Of a stretch of DNA of 35,187 nucleotides, positions 21,101 through 29,398 are shown piece by piece (positions within the stretch are counted from its first letter, which is position 1; each line of letters begins with the position of its first letter). The notes beneath the pieces were generated by a model. It did no database searches, was not told the origin of the DNA, and saw nothing but the letters and a program-made list of their open reading frames with translations. Location of the stretch: assembly GCF_023218075.1 (NCBI RefSeq), contig NZ_JALPTB010000067.1, forward strand, positions 1 through 35,187, written 5' to 3'. The DNA is from Rhodococcus sp. HM1. Its GTDB lineage: Bacteria > Actinomycetota > Actinomycetes > Mycobacteriales > Mycobacteriaceae. A program made the translations under genes and the position numbers.

Positions 21101-23749
21101 CTCCCCCAGCTCGATACGCAACCCGCGCACCTTCACCTGGAAATCGGTCCGCCCGATGTACTCCAACTCCCCCGACACCGACCACCGCACGAGATCACCC
21201 GTGCGATACATCCGCGCCCCGGAGACACCGAAGGGGTTGGCCACGAACCGATCCGCCGTCAGATCCGCACGCGCCACATACCCCCGCGCCAACTGATCCC
21301 CGGCCAGATACAACTCACCGGCCACCCCCACCGGCACCGGCGCCAACCGCCCGTCCAACACGAACACCTGCGTGTTCCACACCGGCACACCGATCGGCAC
21401 CGACACCCGATCCGCATCCGACACCTCGTGGAAGGTCACATCCACCGCAGCCTCGGTCGGACCGTACAGATTGTGCACCCGCACCGACGGCAACAACTCA
21501 CGCAACCGCAACGCCACCGAACCCGGCAACGCCTCACCCGAGGCGAACACCAACCGCAACGACCGCGCCTCGACCACCGACGGCTCCGCCACGAACACCG
21601 ACAACATCGACGGCACGAAATGCACCACCGACACCCCGTACTCGACGATCGCCCGCACCAGATACGCCGGATCCCGATGACCGTCCGGCCGCGCCACCAC
21701 CAACCGCGCACCAACCTGCAACGGCCAGAACAACTCCCACACCGACACATCGAACGTGAACGGCGTCTTCTGCAACACCACATCCGAGCCGGACAGACCG
21801 TACTGCGCCTGCATCCACAGCAACCGATTCACGATCGCCGCATGCGAAACCGCCACACCCTTCGGACGCCCCGTCGACCCCGACGTGAAAATCACATAGG
21901 CCGCCCCCTGCGGCCGCACCACACCCCACCGATCCGCATCGGACAACGGCGCATCGGAAAAACCCGACACATCCAACTCGTCCACCCACACCACGGACCG
22001 ATCCCCCGGCACCGCAAAACCATCGCGCGAGGTGGACAACACCACCACCGGATCCGCCGTCTCCAGGATGTAACCCACCCGCTCCACCGGCTGATCCGGA
22101 TCCACCGGCACATACGCACCACCGGCCTCGACCACCGCATACACAGCGACCAACATCTCCACCGACCGGCGCATCCCCACAGCCACCAACGACTCCGGAC
22201 CCACACCCTCGGCCACCAGGAAACGCGCCAACCGCCGCACCCGCGACGCGAACTCCCCATACGACAGCGCCACACCGTCGAACACCACCGCCACCGCACC
22301 CGGCGTCCGCACCACCTGCGCCTCGAACAGATCGACCAGCGTCGCAGCCGAATCCACCTCATGCGCCGTGTCGTTCCACGACTCCAACACCAACGCCCGC
22401 TCCTGAGCACCCAACAACGGGACGGAGCGGACCGGCAGGGACGGGTCGGCATCGACGAACGCCGTGAAGAAGTCCAGGAAGCGCGCGTGGTGCGCAGAGT
22501 TCTCTTCCGCCGTGTAGCGGTCGGGGTTGGCCTCGAAGTCGATGTTGAGGCGCGTGCCGTTGACGTTCTCGTAGAAGTTGATGCCGAGATCCTCGACCGT
22601 GCCGGTCGACAGGATCGTGAGCTCGCCCAGGATGGGGCCGAAGGGGATGCCGCCGTGGAACAGCATCACGTTCACGAGGGGCCCGAACAGGCCCCCGTTC
22701 GGATCCGCCGAGTCGCGGCGGATGTCCTCGTGGCGGAACAGCTGGTGCCGCAGAGCCCCGGCGACCGCGACCTGCACCTCGGAGATCAGCTCGGCGACGG
22801 TCGTGTCGTGCCCGACCCGCACGGTCAGCGGCACGATGTTGGACAGCATGCCGCCCGATCGCCGGGTCAGCGCGGTGGTCCGCCCCGTCACGGGCAGGCT
22901 CAGGACGACCTCTTCCCGTCCGGTCATCTGGGACAGGAAGGCCGCGACCGACGCGATGAGGAACGTGGACCGGATGGTGACGTTGCGCTCGACGGCGGCG
23001 TCGAACCGTGTGGCCAAGCTCTCGGACAACGTGGCCGAGGAGAGCTCCTTGCGGGCCGCCGGCGGAGCGATCCGGTGGCTCAGGCCGACGGCGCTGTCGA
23101 GTCCGGCGATGCGTTCGCGCCAGTACTCGCGGTCCCGTTCGAAGCGAGGACTGTTGCGGTAGGCCAGCTCGGCCTCGCGCAGGTCCGGGAGGTCCCCGAC
23201 CTCGAGGGGTTCCGGCTCACGACCCTCGACCGCGGCCGAGTAGAGCTCCGCGACGCGCGTCATGAAGTTCATGGCGCCGAAGCCGTCGAGCACGACGTGG
23301 TGCACCCGGGCATACCAGTAGTAGCGGGAGTCCTCGAGCCGGAGCGCGGCGGCGACGATCAGCCGGTCGTCGACGATGTCGATGGGCCGGCTGTACTCGG
23401 CGCGCATCCACTCTTCGGCCGCCTTCTCCGGATCGGGAGCATCCCGCAGGTCGACGAGCTCGAGGGGGGTGTCGAGGGACGGGTCGACGATCTGGTGGGG
23501 CACCCCGTCGATCTCGAGGAGCCGAACGAATCCGGACTGGAGGTCGCCTGCGGCGATCCGGCTGACCCTTTCGAGCACCTCGGTGTCGAGGTCCCCGCGG
23601 AGGTCGACGTACTGCGCGTTGTTGATCGCGACGGACGGGTTACGGTGCTGCGCGTACCACAATCCGAGCTGCGCCGGGGAAAGCGGGAATGCGTCCCCCT
23701 GCAACGCCTGATCAGCGCTGTCGATTCCGTCGATTTCTCGCGGGTCCAA
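6104..23749 (-). CDS. Giant nonribosomal peptide synthetase NRPS1 (five complete modules plus a C domain)
   Basis: 5881 residues, cytoplasmic, ATP-dependent peptide assembly. Order: C1-A1-T1-C2-A2-T2-C3-A3-T3-C4-A4-T4-C5-A5-T5-C6, then an A-domain-like tail (5786-5869). Carrier serines in LGGNS motifs are 1010, 2069, 3131, 4213 and 5274. All six C domains keep HHxxxDG (HHVVLDG at 150-156 in C1, HHISADG from 5458 in C6). By-eye codes: A1 and A3 Ser, A4 Thr, A2 and A5 unassigned. There is no loading A-T in front of C1, so the first acyl group must come in trans. The start is read as TTG at 23749 because GAGGT lies about 5 nt upstream and the C-domain homology begins within 25 residues; no in-frame ATG serves better. 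No epimerase or thioesterase is present. NRPS2 follows with no intergenic base. The product is unknown; the Ser/Thr-rich prediction and EntF-like C1 allow a siderophore or an acylated lipopeptide. Confidence 0.96.
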   Translation of the reverse strand: MDPREIDGIDSADQALQGDAFPLSPAQLGLWYAQHRNPSVAINNAQYVDLRGDLDTEVLERVSRIAAGDLQSGFVRLLEIDGVPHQIVDPSLDTPLELVDLRDAPDPEKAAEEWMRAEYSRPIDIVDDRLIVAAALRLEDSRYYWYARVHHVVLDGFGAMNFMTRVAELYSAAVEGREPEPLEVGDLPDLREAELAYRNSPRFERDREYWRERIAGLDSAVGLSHRIAPPAARKELSSATLSESLATRFDAAVERNVTIRSTFLIASVAAFLSQMTGREEVVLSLPVTGRTTALTRRSGGMLSNIVPLTVRVGHDTTVAELISEVQVAVAGALRHQLFRHEDIRRDSADPNGGLFGPLVNVMLFHGGIPFGPILGELTILSTGTVEDLGINFYENVNGTRLNIDFEANPDRYTAEENSAHHARFLDFFTAFVDADPSLPVRSVPLLGAQERALVLESWNDTAHEVDSAATLVDLFEAQVVRTPGAVAVVFDGVALSYGEFASRVRRLARFLVAEGVGPESLVAVGMRRSVEMLVAVYAVVEAGGAYVPVDPDQPVERVGYILETADPVVVLSTSRDGFAVPGDRSVVWVDELDVSGFSDAPLSDADRWGVVRPQGAAYVIFTSGSTGRPKGVAVSHAAIVNRLLWMQAQYGLSGSDVVLQKTPFTFDVSVWELFWPLQVGARLVVARPDGHRDPAYLVRAIVEYGVSVVHFVPSMLSVFVAEPSVVEARSLRLVFASGEALPGSVALRLRELLPSVRVHNLYGPTEAAVDVTFHEVSDADRVSVPIGVPVWNTQVFVLDGRLAPVPVGVAGELYLAGDQLARGYVARADLTADRFVANPFGVSGARMYRTGDLVRWSVSGELEYIGRTDFQVKVRGLRIELGEIESALLDVAAVAQAVVVVHDGDLGQQLVGYVVPESGAVVDSGAVRAELGSVLPGYMVPDALVVLDEFPLNASGKLDRKLLPAPVFEAREFRVPSTPVEEIVAGVFADVLGVERVGADDDFFALGGNSLIATQVVARIAAALDVQLGVRTVFESPTVSELAQAVSESRAGDRRRPALVRYPRPDEIPLSLAQQRMWFLNQFDPSAATYNLPFVLRMEGNVDVEALRAALYDVVERHESLRTVFPESGAGAYQLILPIGDVDLGLEEEFAGPDELPGVLAEFASAGFDVSQEIPVRCRLFRMGANEVALAMVIHHIAADGVSFGPLARDMAAAYVARTESTEATWAPLSVQYADYTLWQRDVLGDEADPTSLAAMQIEYWSNQLAGIPEQLDLPSDRRRPAVQSFVGRRVGFDIDARTYRALEELAREQNVSLFMVMHSALAVLLARLSATEDIAVGTPIAGRGEEALDDLIGMFVNTLVLRTRIVPKTSFTELLQQVREIDLGAFANADVPFERLVEVLKPARSQSRHPLVQVVLAYQNMGNTSLELPGLTIEASEVDVDVAKFDLQLTLSERTDSTGATVGLGAEFVYATDLFDVSTVRGFAERFQRLLGAIVADPKRSVGDLEILDVGERRALVSTTGAGGAEPATLARLLTDAASRNPDGTALVSGDRTLTYRELDAVSSQFARMLIARGIGPESVVAIAVPRSIDSVISWWAVAKSGAAFVPVDPNYPADRIEHMIVDSGAELGLTTEQYRSVLPGGVTWLAVDDAEFLGDRAVASPAPITDADRIRPLRLDNLAYLIYTSGSTGTPKGVAVTHSGLAGFEAEQRDRYGIGPSSRTLHFASPSFDASILELLLATAGSAAMVIVPTSVFGGSDLADVLVRGRVTHAFVTPAALGSVDPTGLPDLRVVVVGGEACSPELVARWVPGRSMFNAYGPTEATVASNISDALVAGEPIVIGGPIRGVTTYVLDSRLGPVPEGVVGELYISGAGVARGYHARAGLTAERFLVDPFAGDGRRMYRTGDLVRWVPGAPTPRIEYVGRSDFQVKIRGFRIELGEIDATLAAHEDVDFAVTVGHTGVSGTAQLVSYVTAVPGRSVRVDALTAFVADRLPSHMVPAAIVVLDEVPLTPQGKLDRKALPAPVFETKVFRSPSTPVEEIVANTFADVLGVTRVGVDDDFFELGGNSLIATQVVSRLGAALHTTVPVRALFEASTVEALAARVEQHAGAGGRAALAPMERPDRIPLSLAQQRMWFLNRFDTGSAVNNIPVVIRLSGELDIIALQVAVIDVTERHESLRTIFPDSPDGPRQVVQEAVQTVPDLTPEQVTPEELQDKLFELASVGFDVTSEVPMHARLFEIGERDYVLGMVVHHISADGWSMGPLARDVMVAYAARSSWDAPAWAPLPVQYADFALWQREVLGDEHDPDSLISRQLDYWSATLAGLPDQLDLPSDRPRPSTASFAGASIRFTVEPELHSALNTFAREHATTLFMVVHSALAVLLSRLSGSNDVAIGTPVAGRGEAGLDDLVGMFVNTLVLRTPVDPAESFSDLLGRVREVDLGAFGHADVPFERLVEVLNPARSQARHPLFQVMLAFQNLAQTSFELPGLSVSGLDFDAQVSKFDLQVTLTESIDEQGSPAGMAAELTYATDLFDESTVRSFAERFVRLLEAVVSEPSTLVGDLPLLGAQERALVLESWNDTAHEVDSAATLVDLFEAQVVRTPGAVAVVFDGVALSYGEFASRVRRLARFLVAEGVGPESLVAVGMRRSVEMLVAVYAVVEAGGAYVPVDPDQPVERVGYILETADPVVVLSTSRDGFAVPGDRSVVWVDELDVSGFSDAPLSDADRWGVVRPQGAAYVIFTSGATGRPKGVAVSHAAIVNRLLWMQAQYGLSGSDVVLQKTPFTFDVSVWELFWPLQVGARLVVARPDGHRDPAYLVRAIVEYGVSVVHFVPSMLSVFVAEPSVVEARSLRLVFASGEALPGSVALRLRELLPSVRVHNLYGPTEAAVDVTFHEVSDADRVSVPIGVPVWNTQVFVLDGRLAPVPVGVAGELYLAGDQLARGYVARADLTADRFVANPFGVSGARMYRTGDLVRWSVSGELEYIGRTDFQVKVRGLRIELGEIESALLDVAAVAQAVVVVHDGDLGQQLVGYVVPESGAVVDSGAVRAELGSVLPGYMVPDALVVLDEFPLNASGKLDRKLLPAPVFEAREFRVPSTPVEEIVAGVFADVLGVERVGADDDFFALGGNSLIATQVAARLGAALDTAVPVRVLFEASTVAALATRVERSAGVGARKALTAVSERPERIPLSAAQSRMWFLNRFDTESGVNNIPVAIRLTGALDVEALTRAVNDVVARHETLRTVYPEIDGVGYQQVLPPDAARIDLGVDDVAESDVLTVVAEFAGAGFDVTLAPPVRARLLKVSATESVLVFVVHHIAADGFSMAPLTRDVMIAYAARTHAEVPTWSPLAVQYADYTLWQREILGDEADPQSVAAAQLDYWKSTLAGLPEELNLPADRPRPAVSSYRGNNYVSRIAPETGRLVDRVAQAHRATPFMVVHSALSVLLSRLSGSGDIAIGTPVAGRGEEALDDVVGMFVNTLVLRTGIDLGESFAGLLARTKDIDLGAFAQADVPFERLVEVLDPERAQNRHPLFQVVLTFQNMAQAVLELDGLTARTVEFDAHVAKFDLQVTFTSAPEGGYTVEWTYATDLFDEATVASYAERFERLLTGLLADPSTAVGDVELLSATERTEVLEAWSTPGTQVDPAATLPSLFAAAAESWPDNAAVVAGGTSLTYAELSARVNGLARRLIESGVGPGSLVAVALPRDESLIVALLAVLTSGAAYLPVDVTYPQDRIAYMLEDGAPVVVLTTTVDRQSIPAVDGVEVLLLDTLDPAELDTRPVTDADRLVPLRSSHPAYVIYTSGSTGRPKGVAVVHRNVVELLANAQPLFGFDETDVWTMFHSYAFDFSVWELWGPLLYGGTLVVVDYFTSRSPEQFRELVVRNGVTVLNQTPSAFYQFVEADRAAMEGTGAGALEGTAVGALSLRHVIFGGEALDLGKLTGWFERYRDDAPRLVNMYGITETTVHVSFLALTAEMARSSAASVIGRALPGLRVYVLDERLRPVPVGVQGQMYVAGEQLSRGYLGQPALTAGRFVADPYAPEGSAGLMYRTGDLARWNADGLLEYAGRSDFQVQLRGFRIELGEIESALTRCSGVAQAVAVVRRSERTGDRLIGYVVPRAGETVDPVAVRDAVGEFLTAYMIPDVVVVLDALPLTANGKLDRKALPEPVFEVREFRAPQTPIEEIVAGVFAEVLGVERVGLDDDFFELGGNSLVATQVVSRLGAALDARIPVRELFEASTVESLASRIESHAGSGRLELHAQPRPARVPLSLAQQRMWFLNRFDNESTAYNIPMALSLTGRLDVAAMRAAVADVVTRHEVLRTVYPENAGAPVQVVLPAAEAVPDLDPVVTTESELPGLLAELAATAFDVTTAVPLQIRLYSLSAERHVLALVLHHIAADGSSMGPFARDLMTAYAARLDGRAPDWNPLAVQYADYAIWQRQLLGAEDDEASLISKQIGYWREALADVPDQLELPTDRPRPATQSFRGGRVTFEIDAELHQRLGAVARSGNTTLFMVAHAAFAVLLARLSGTHDIAVGTPIAGRGERALDDLVGMFVNTLVLRTGVRPELSFGELLEAVRETDLNAFAHADVPFERLVEVLNPQRSTARHPLFQVGFSFQNLSRTSLELPALTVSGLELDTGVAQFDLQLFLTDRYDDAGAPAGIDAVFSYATDLFDEDTVASFAGRFVRVLESIVTDPAAPVGDIEILAPDERDRMLTEWNDTARTVPDATLVSLFDAQVAATPDAPAIEDETTTLTYREFGARVARLARRLIGAGVGPESLVALGMRRSIDLVVGMYAVSAAGGAYVPIDPDQPAERTEYILDTADPVCVLTSASDGFAVDGNRAVVLVDDHVGASGAEAPVIDAERLAPLHPDNTAYVIFTSGSTGRPKGVAVSHRAVVNQMLWKKAEFDLGSGDAVLLKTAATFDLSVWEFWSAPVSGARLVVAEAGGHRDPVYLNELMRSRGVTTLHAVPSMIEALTTESGGALPSSLRRVLAIGEALPAHLAQTVRSGNPDTALFNLYGPTEAAVSVTSHQVTEHDTATVSIGGPEWNTRLYVLDERLRPVPAGVLGELYLAGMQLARGYFGRPDLTAERFVADPFGPAGSRLYRTGDLVAWTDEGTLRYVGRTDFQVKVRGFRIELGEIEAVLAAHPSVAQAVVLVHHDDRLGDQLVAYLVPVTGADLVVDDIRAEAVRGLPGYMVPAVFLVLDALPLNINGKLDRKALPEPVFEAKEFRAPATPIEQIVAGIFAEVLGTERVGVDDDFFMLGGNSLLATQVTARIGAALDTTVPVRALFEASTVSALAARAEAGVGSGARPALVARPHPERVPLSLAQQRMWVLNRMNPASAAYNIPVVLRLSGLLDVPALGAAVRDVFDRHEVLRTRYPDTDDGPVQEILPVADAAPHLAPVEVSEALLPTRIAEMIGTGFDVTTSAPVRGRLFSVSPTDHVLVMVVHHISADGFSMGPLTRDVMTAYASRLDGEMPTWSPLPVQYADYALWQREILGDENDPESAVARQLDYWSSTLAGAPELLELPTDRPRPARASMRGAEYEFALDANQAELLDKVAREHNSTVFMVMHAAFAVLLSKLTGTGDIVIGTPTAGRGEAALDDLIGMFVNTLALRTEVESSAGFVDLLAQVRDRDLGAFGNADVPFERVVDALGRRRTAAYSPVVQVLFAFQNMAPRSLQLPGLEVSVVEGNFDQAKFDLQLSGGEVFDEHGRRGGIRLLFTYATDLFDEESVARFAKRYLRVVDAVTDNPGVVIREIDILDDEERASLTPQRKLTAADLPELVAAAAAARPDEIALTHGDATVTFGALNDKLVSVAKAMGATLKPEAQVSVALSGLVPGILPALGVDGYAALIESLITQAQSLATQRKR
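6107..6117 (-). promoter_or_regulatory. Ribosome binding site of NRPS2 inside the NRPS1 end
   Basis: The coding strand reads AGAGGAAAAGG-TAG-ATG: a purine-rich Shine-Dalgarno sequence overlaps the last codons of NRPS1, and the stop is followed directly by the NRPS2 start. This fixes the NRPS2 start and suggests coupled translation, which would keep the two proteins in equal amounts. Confidence 0.8.
6107..6394 (-). other. A-domain-derived C-terminal tail of NRPS1, possible docking element
   Basis: The last 96 residues of NRPS1 (5786-5881) look like the first strand-helix part of an A domain ([18 protein letters not shown]) and then stop; no A3-A10 core motif follows. Residues 5786-5869 align without gaps to residues 11-94 of NRPS2, with 39 identities in 84 by my count. 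The last dozen residues are polar and basic (ending TQRKR). Seen: the homology and the truncation. Inferred: the two fragments form a matched pair holding NRPS1 and NRPS2 together. Confidence 0.8.
6395..7771 (-). other. NRPS1 terminal condensation domain C6
   Basis: C6 (residues about 5327-5785) begins with [16 protein letters not shown] and keeps [12 protein letters not shown] at 5458. No A or T domain follows it in the same protein. Its natural acceptor is therefore A6-T6 at the start of NRPS2. A break between C and A inside a module is less usual than a break after a T domain and requires the two proteins to bind each other to make one peptide bond. Confidence 0.85.
7772..10957 (-). other. 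NRPS1 module 5: C5-A5(unassigned)-T5
   Basis: C5 has HHIAADG. A5 has [37 protein letters not shown] and [12 protein letters not shown]. The code read by eye is D-L-W-H-L-I-L-V-S-K. It resembles the Ser-type DVWH code in its first four positions but differs in the rest (I301, S331), so serine is doubtful and no substrate is assigned. T5 carries Ser5274 in [10 protein letters not shown]. The product of module 5 is passed to C6 and from there across the protein junction. Confidence 0.8.
10958..14197 (-). other. NRPS1 module 4: C4-A4(Thr)-T4
   Basis: C4 has HHIAADG. A4 has [26 protein letters not shown], a GGEAL motif and [11 protein letters not shown]. The code read by eye is DFWNIGMVHK, the classical threonine code. 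Just before the GGEAL strand there is a small insertion with an imperfect internal duplication (EGTGAGAL then EGTAVGAL) encoded near 11970-12030, probably a surface loop. T4 carries Ser4213. Threonine is the best-supported assignment in the cluster together with the serines. Confidence 0.87.
14198..17386 (-). other. NRPS1 module 3: C3-A3(Ser)-T3, variant ATP loop
   Basis: C3 is a standard chain-elongating domain with HHISADG. A3 and most of T3 (residues about 2564-3135) are identical to A1-T1 except for one residue: the P-loop reads TSGATG with Ala2746, where A1 has TSGSTG with Ser625. The specificity code is the serine code DVWHFSLVDK, as in A1. T3 carries Ser3131. The Ser/Thr at this loop position contacts ATP phosphates in the A-domain family, so the change could lower activity. 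This is inference; the rest of the domain is intact. Confidence 0.85.
14346..16059 (-). repeat. 1,714-bp A-T cassette, copy 2 (module 3)
   Basis: Partner of the cassette at 20709-22422. Homology stops sharply at both ends: beyond 16059 the C3 end differs from the C1 end, and below 14346 the T3 end differs from T1. The near absence of silent changes points to a recent duplication or gene conversion rather than old module duplication. This copy encodes Ala2746 in the ATP loop. Confidence 0.95.
17387..20554 (-). other. NRPS1 module 2: C2-A2(unassigned)-T2
   Basis: C2 begins near residue 1066 with [15 protein letters not shown] and keeps HHIAADG. A2 differs from the other A domains: its A4 motif is FDASILE where most others read FDxSVWE. 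The code read by eye is D-A-L-F-V-G-A-V-A-K. The DAxxxGAV pattern is usually seen with hydrophobic or aromatic residues, but I do not assign a substrate. T2 carries Ser2069. The A2 DNA shows the ordinary GTC/GGC/CTC codon preference of the gene, unlike the duplicated cassettes on either side. Confidence 0.8.
20555..23749 (-). other. NRPS1 module 1: C1-A1(Ser)-T1
   Basis: C1 (residues about 20-440) has [20 protein letters not shown] around residue 150, closer to EntF/DhbF condensation domains than to the five other C domains of this protein. In that family the C domain joins a trans-supplied aryl acid to the first amino acid. A1 spans about 443-945 and has TSGSTG at 622-627. Its code read by eye is DVWHFSLVDK, the EntF serine code. 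T1 carries Ser1010. Seen: the motifs. Inferred: an N-acylated or N-arylated serine starts the peptide. The identity of the acyl group cannot be told from the window. Confidence 0.85.
20709..22422 (-). repeat. 1,714-bp A-T cassette, copy 1 (module 1)
   Basis: This stretch matches 14346-16059 with a constant offset of 6363 and no gap. I found two differences by eye: 21877 (a, versus c at 15514; Ser/Ala) and 22292 (c, versus a at 15929; silent). The ends lie in the C-A linker and just past the carrier serine of the T domain, so a full A domain plus most of T is duplicated. On the coding strand it prefers GTG, GGT and TTG, whereas flanking DNA prefers GTC, GGC and CTC. Confidence 0.95.
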
Positions 23750-23801
23750 CCGTTACCTCGTTTCCGGAACATCTTCGAGTTCCCCACACCACAAACGCCC
23801 T

Positions 23802-23828
23802 GTTCCTCGCCCGAGAGGGCACAGGAAC
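23802..23828. promoter_or_regulatory. Imperfect palindrome in the NRPS1 leader
   Basis: Arms GTTCCT and AGGAAC surround a second pair GCCC/GGGC with a GAGA loop; unpaired bases are c on one side and ac on the other. It lies about 55-80 bp before the NRPS1 start. It could be an operator for a dimeric regulator or an mRNA hairpin. No regulator gene for it is seen in the window. Confidence 0.4.
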
Positions 23829-23954
23829 CGACCGCTACTCGCACAAGAGCAACCGCTGCTTATCGTCTATTGCCGGTCGGTCCAACTCTGTTTCATCGGC
23901 GCACCTGCGCCTACCCTGCACGGACCCCTGTCCGCCTCCCCCCGCACGCCGAAG

Positions 23955-23978
23955 ACCGCCCCGAGGTACCGGGGCGGT
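23955..23978 (-). terminator. Candidate hairpin terminator after the small membrane protein gene
   Basis: A perfect 9-bp stem (ACCGCCCCG / CGGGGCGGT) with a 6-nt loop. There is no T-run, as is common for actinobacterial hairpin terminators. It lies about 155 bp downstream of the 24134 stop on the minus strand and would separate that gene from the NRPS transcript. Confidence 0.5.
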
Positions 23979-24133
23979 GAGGTGGGCATTCGGCGCACGC
24001 ACATCGCCCCAATCTACCGCCTGGGAACACTGCCGCCGAAACGACCGCACGGGACCCGACGCTGCGCGCCGAACCCCGCGGGAGTGAATCTACCGAGCAG
24101 TAGCGACACAGGTCGCGTTTTCTCGTCACCTGC

Positions 24134-24493
24134 TCACCAGAGCACCGCAATGATCACGTTGAGGATGCCGAGACCGCCGATCGTGTGGGCGAGAGCACCC
24201 GTCGATCCCGGGTTCTGCTTCTCCTTCTTGAGGCCCACGATCGCGAGGACGAGGATCACCACGGCGACCACGAGCTTGACGCCGATCTTCATGTGGTTCA
24301 GCTCAACCACGTCCTGTGCCTCGCGCAGACCGACGAGGGCGAGGCCGCTCACGAGCTGGAGGATCGCGCCGTGCAGCATGCCGGTCACGACACGAGGTTC
24401 CTTCACCACGGCGAGCCAGCTGCCGATGATGCCGGCGAGGCCGATGAAGTGCAGGATGAGGAAGATCTTGATGGCGACGTCCATGCCCGTCAT
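24134..24493 (-). CDS. Small integral membrane protein, function unknown
   Basis: 119 residues, almost entirely hydrophobic, with four likely membrane helices at about 7-29, 38-58, 69-89 and 98-118. A short positively charged stretch (GLKKEKQNPG) between helices 3 and 4 probably faces the cytoplasm. I recognise no catalytic motif; similar short membrane proteins are common in Rhodococcus and Mycobacterium without assigned function. Two ATGs are possible (24493 and 24484); neither has a strong Shine-Dalgarno. It has its own flanks (about 220 bp from citE, about 380 bp from NRPS1) with hairpins on both sides, so it is probably transcribed alone. Confidence 0.8.
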   Translation of the reverse strand: MTGMDVAIKIFLILHFIGLAGIIGSWLAVVKEPRVVTGMLHGAILQLVSGLALVGLREAQDVVELNHMKIGVKLVVAVVILVLAIVGLKKEKQNPGSTGALAHTIGGLGILNVIIAVLW

Positions 24494-24637
24494 CCGAGCA
24501 TCGACGCCGGCGTTTTGTCCAGTTAGGTCACGCTCAGCACGTGTCCGAGGTCACCCCACCGGTCGCGATACGGACCGGTCGGCTCCGGATCGTGGCGAGG
24601 GACCGATCCAGCACGCGTAGGGCGCCGCCCCGCCGCT

Positions 24638-24653
24638 CGGAACCGGGGTTCCG
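24638..24653 (-). terminator. Hairpin downstream of the citE operon (second of two)
   Basis: CGGAACC and GGTTCCG form a stem with a tight GG-centred loop (six pairs if a 4-nt loop is kept). Together with the hairpin at 24675-24693 it forms a tandem pair within 80 bp after the citE stop codon. Confidence 0.45.
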
Positions 24654-24674
24654 GTAGCGGCCGGGGCGACGCCC

Positions 24675-24693
24675 TCGAGGCCCGGGGCCTCGA
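24675..24693 (-). terminator. Hairpin downstream of the citE operon (first of two)
   Basis: A perfect 8-bp stem (TCGAGGCC / GGCCTCGA) with a 3-nt loop, starting about 22 bp after the TAG of citE. It is GC-rich and has no T-run. It is the likely end of the accD1-citE transcript. Confidence 0.5.
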
Positions 24694-24715
24694 ACGCTCC
24701 CGGGGGCCCTGAACG

Positions 24716-25570
24716 CTACTGTCGCGCGTCCTTCCCGCCCGTCGGGGCATGTCCCTGCACGCGGGCTTCGACGGACCGGTGCAGGATCTGCTCGGCGTGC
24801 CGCAGCACCGGTGCGTCGACCATCTTTCCTTCGAACTGGAACACCCCGCGTTCCTCGGGCACCGCGGCCAGCACGCGTCGCGCCCACTCGACCTCTTCCT
24901 CGGTCGGGGCGTAGGCCTGGCGGATGACCTCGATCTGGCCGGGGTGAATCGCGACCTTCGCGTCGAAGCCGACCGCGACGGCGTCGAGCGTCTCGTCCCG
25001 CAGGCCGTCGTGGTCCTTGATGTCGAGGTACACCGAGTCCAGCGCCCACCGGCGGTAGGTCTTCGCCGCGAGCAGCGCCGACGAACGAACGTGCCGCGCG
25101 ACGTCGCGGTACGAGCCGTCCGCGTGGCGGCTGGACTGACCGCCCAACCCGACGACGAGGTCTTCCGCACCCCACATGACGCCGATCGTGCCGGCGGCGA
25201 GTGCGATCTCCGAGACGGCGAGGGCGCCGGCCGGCGACTCGATCAGCGCGACCACCTCACGCGGGGCGAGGGAGGTGACCTGCTCCGCGGACTCGCACTT
25301 GGCGAGCATCACCCGCGTGTACGCGGTCTTCGCGAGCGCCTTCAGATCCTCGGCGTGCTCCTCGGTACCCACCGGGTTGACCCGCACCACGGTCCGTTCG
25401 GGATCGAGGGGCGTGTCGACGAGGCAGCGCCGCGCGTAGTCCTTGTCGGCGTGCGCGACACCGTCCTCGAGGTCGAGGATCACGACGTCGGCGATCGCCG
25501 CGGCCTTCCCGTACCGCTCGGGCCGGTCCGCCGGGCAGAACAGCCACGCAGGGCCCGGAATGGTGCTCAT
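24716..25570 (-). CDS. citE: CitE-like HpcH/HpaI family acyl-CoA lyase
   Basis: 284 residues, a TIM-barrel CoA-ester lyase of the CitE group. Seen: PADRPERYGKA near the start, VILDLEDGV, RVNP, LAKCESAEQV, VALIESPAGAL, MWGAEDLVVGLGG and KVAIHPGQIEVI, which carry the metal and CoA-ester binding residues (Glu and Asp of IESP and GAED). The start is ATG at 25570 with AGGAAGG about 9 nt upstream; the frame is open further upstream but that part has no homology. It lies 5 nt after maoC, last in the operon. The M. tuberculosis homologue Rv2498c, in the same order of genes, was described as cleaving beta-hydroxyacyl-CoAs in leucine and itaconate breakdown. The same role is inferred here; a citrate-lyase role is unlikely because citD and citF are absent. 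Confidence 0.92.
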   Translation of the reverse strand: MSTIPGPAWLFCPADRPERYGKAAAIADVVILDLEDGVAHADKDYARRCLVDTPLDPERTVVRVNPVGTEEHAEDLKALAKTAYTRVMLAKCESAEQVTSLAPREVVALIESPAGALAVSEIALAAGTIGVMWGAEDLVVGLGGQSSRHADGSYRDVARHVRSSALLAAKTYRRWALDSVYLDIKDHDGLRDETLDAVAVGFDAKVAIHPGQIEVIRQAYAPTEEEVEWARRVLAAVPEERGVFQFEGKMVDAPVLRHAEQILHRSVEARVQGHAPTGGKDARQ

Positions 25571-25575
25571 CGTCG

Positions 25576-26094
25576 TCAACCTTCCTGCGCCGGATCGACC
25601 GGCCGCTTCTGGACGAGAGTCTGCCGCACCGCGACGGCGATCACCTTGCCGTGCTGATTGCGGGCGGTGTGTTCGAACGTCACGATGCCCTGCCCCGGCC
25701 GGGACTTCGACTCGCGCTTGTCGGTGATGAGGGTTTCCGCATACATGGTGTCGCCGTGGCGGACCGGATGCGGGAACTTGACCTCCGAGAAGCCGAGATT
25801 GGCGACGATCGTGCCCTGGGTGAGCTGCGCGACGGACAGGCCGATCAGGGTGGACAGCGTGAACATCGAGTTGACCAGCGGCTCGCCGAACTCGGTGCCG
25901 GCACTGTAGGCGGCATCGAGGTGCAGGGCCTGGGTGTTCATCGTCAGCGTCGTGAACAGAACGTTGTCCGCCTCGGTCACGGTGCGGCCGGGCCGGTGTT
26001 CGTAGACGGCGCCGAGTTCGAACTCCTCGAACCACAGGCCCCGCTGGACGACGCGCTTGGTGACTTCCGTGTTGTTCGCGGGCGGGGTGCTCAC
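25576..26094 (-). CDS. MaoC-type hydratase (hot-dog fold)
   Basis: 172 residues, single hot-dog domain. The start is GTG at 26094, overlapping the acyl-CoA dehydrogenase stop as GTGA. Seen: a hydratase-like stretch MNTQALHLD at 52-60, then [12 protein letters not shown], and a late [11 protein letters not shown] strand. Classical R-specific enoyl-CoA hydratases have GDxNPxHxD here; this protein has Asn53 at the usual Asp place and keeps His58. The homologue in M. tuberculosis is Rv2499c. In the operon it would hydrate the unsaturated CoA ester made by the carboxylase (3-methylglutaconyl-CoA) or a related C5 substrate; this is inference from position. The substrate is not readable from the sequence. 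Confidence 0.88.
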   Translation of the reverse strand: MSTPPANNTEVTKRVVQRGLWFEEFELGAVYEHRPGRTVTEADNVLFTTLTMNTQALHLDAAYSAGTEFGEPLVNSMFTLSTLIGLSVAQLTQGTIVANLGFSEVKFPHPVRHGDTMYAETLITDKRESKSRPGQGIVTFEHTARNQHGKVIAVAVRQTLVQKRPVDPAQEG

Positions 26095-27251
26095 AGGCCC
26101 AGCTCCCGCGCCACCAGCATCAGCTGGACCTCGGTGGTGCCCTCGCCGATCTCGAGGATCTTGCTGTCGCGGTAGTGCCGCGCCACCGGGTACTCGTTCA
26201 TGAAGCCGTAGCCGCCGTGGATCTGGGTGGCATCGCGCGCGTTGTCCATCGCCGCCTCGGACGCGATGAGCTTGGCGATCGCAGCCTGCTTCTTGAACGG
26301 CTTGCCGGAGAGCATCAGGGCTGCCGCGTCGTAGTAGGCGGTCCGGGCCGTGTGCGCCCGCGCTTCCATGCGCGCGATCTTGAAGGCGATGGCCTGGTTG
26401 CTGCCGATGGGCCGGCCGAACGCCTCGCGTTCCTTGGCGTACTTGACGGACTCGTCGACACATCCCTGCGCCGCACCGGTGGACAGCGCTGCGATAGCGA
26501 TACGGCCCTCGTCGAGGATCCGCAGGAAGTTCGCGTAGCCGCGGCCGCGCTCACCGAGCAGGTTCTCGGCCGGCACCCGCACGTCGGAGAACGTGAGCGG
26601 ATGCGTGTCCGAAGCGTTCCACCCGACCTTGTTGTATGCGGGTTCGGCGGTGAAGCCGGGGGTGTCGGTGGGAACGACGATCGTGGAGATCTCCTTCTTG
26701 CCGTCACGTTCGCCCGTGACGGCGGTGACGGTGACGATCTCGGTGATGTCGGTGCCGGAGTTGGTGATGAACTGCTTGTTGCCGTTGATCACCCACTGGT
26801 CGCCGTCGAGCTTCGCAGTGGTCTTGGTGCCGCCCGCGTCGCTGCCGGCGCCCGGCTCGGTCAGGCCGAACGCGCCGAGCGCGCGGCCCGCGGCGAGCTG
26901 CGGCAGCCACTTGTTCTTCTGTTCCTCGTTGCCGAAGCGGTAGATCGGCATCGCACCGAGCGAGACGCCCGCCTCGAGGGTGATGGCGACGGACTGATCG
27001 ACCTTGCCGAGTTCCTCGAGGGCCAGGCACAGGGCGAAGTAGTCGCCGCCCTGGCCGCCGTACTCCTCGGGGAAGGGCAGGCCGAACAGGCCCAGCTCGG
27101 CCATGCCCGCCACGACCTCGTACGGGAAGGTGTGGTTGGCGTCGTGCTCGGCGGCGACCGGCGCGACGACGGTGCGCGCGAACTCGGCGACGGTGTTCTT
27201 CAGATCCCGGTAGTCGTCGGGAAGCTGGCCGGTGGAGAGGTAGCTGCTCAT
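26091..27251 (-). CDS. fadE19: Acyl-CoA dehydrogenase (FadE19-like)
   Basis: 386 residues, an FAD enzyme that puts an alpha-beta double bond into an acyl-CoA, passing electrons to ETF. Seen: [14 protein letters not shown] near 128-141, the [13 protein letters not shown] strand, [23 protein letters not shown], and [19 protein letters not shown] near the end. The catalytic base is expected at Glu370 in IGEGTTEVQ. Human and pseudomonad isovaleryl-CoA dehydrogenases have a small residue there and use a Glu elsewhere, so this enzyme looks more like the short/branched-chain group. The gene lies 9 nt after accA1 and overlaps maoC by 4 nt. Gene order matches Rv2500c of M. tuberculosis. Isovaleryl-CoA or another branched short acyl-CoA is the likely substrate. 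Confidence 0.93.
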   Translation of the reverse strand: MSSYLSTGQLPDDYRDLKNTVAEFARTVVAPVAAEHDANHTFPYEVVAGMAELGLFGLPFPEEYGGQGGDYFALCLALEELGKVDQSVAITLEAGVSLGAMPIYRFGNEEQKNKWLPQLAAGRALGAFGLTEPGAGSDAGGTKTTAKLDGDQWVINGNKQFITNSGTDITEIVTVTAVTGERDGKKEISTIVVPTDTPGFTAEPAYNKVGWNASDTHPLTFSDVRVPAENLLGERGRGYANFLRILDEGRIAIAALSTGAAQGCVDESVKYAKEREAFGRPIGSNQAIAFKIARMEARAHTARTAYYDAAALMLSGKPFKKQAAIAKLIASEAAMDNARDATQIHGGYGFMNEYPVARHYRDSKILEIGEGTTEVQLMLVARELGL

Positions 27252-27260
27252 GGGGCGGTC

Positions 27261-29393
<2,133 letters not shown>

Positions 29394-29398
29394 TTCAC

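Larger units (their letters stand above)
23750..24133. other. Gene-free region upstream of NRPS1
   Basis: About 380 bp between the end of the small membrane protein gene and the TTG of NRPS1. I see no convincing coding frame. It holds the GAGGT ribosome binding site of NRPS1 at about 23754-23758, an imperfect palindrome at 23802-23828 and a perfect hairpin at 23955-23978. The NRPS promoter should lie here. No 19-bp iron box of the IdeR/DmdR type is visible. Confidence 0.6.
24494..24715. other. Intergenic region between citE and the small membrane protein gene
   Basis: About 220 bp, GC-rich. It contains the two hairpins listed separately and, nearest the membrane protein start, a slightly AT-richer stretch (about 24510-24530, with ttttgtccagtt) where its promoter could lie. 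No coding frame is convincing here. Confidence 0.5.

Noticed and set aside
1..23749. Epimerization or thioesterase domains
   Set aside because: Every T domain is followed directly by a C domain with an ordinary HHxxxDG motif and then A; no extra E domain or GxSxG thioesterase is found. A dual C/E function cannot be judged by eye.
24523..24541. Sequence starting TTAGGTCACGCTCAGC, recalling an IdeR iron box
   Set aside because: Only about 12 of 19 positions fit the consensus and the right half-site is lost; it also lies before the membrane protein gene rather than the NRPS.
25571..26035. Upstream extension of the citE frame to 26035 (and similar upstream extensions for maoC to 26463 and accA1 to 29603)
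   Set aside because: The extensions overlap the preceding genes, are Arg-rich shadow sequence, and the short starts have ribosome sites, overlaps of the GTGA type or family-typical N-termini.
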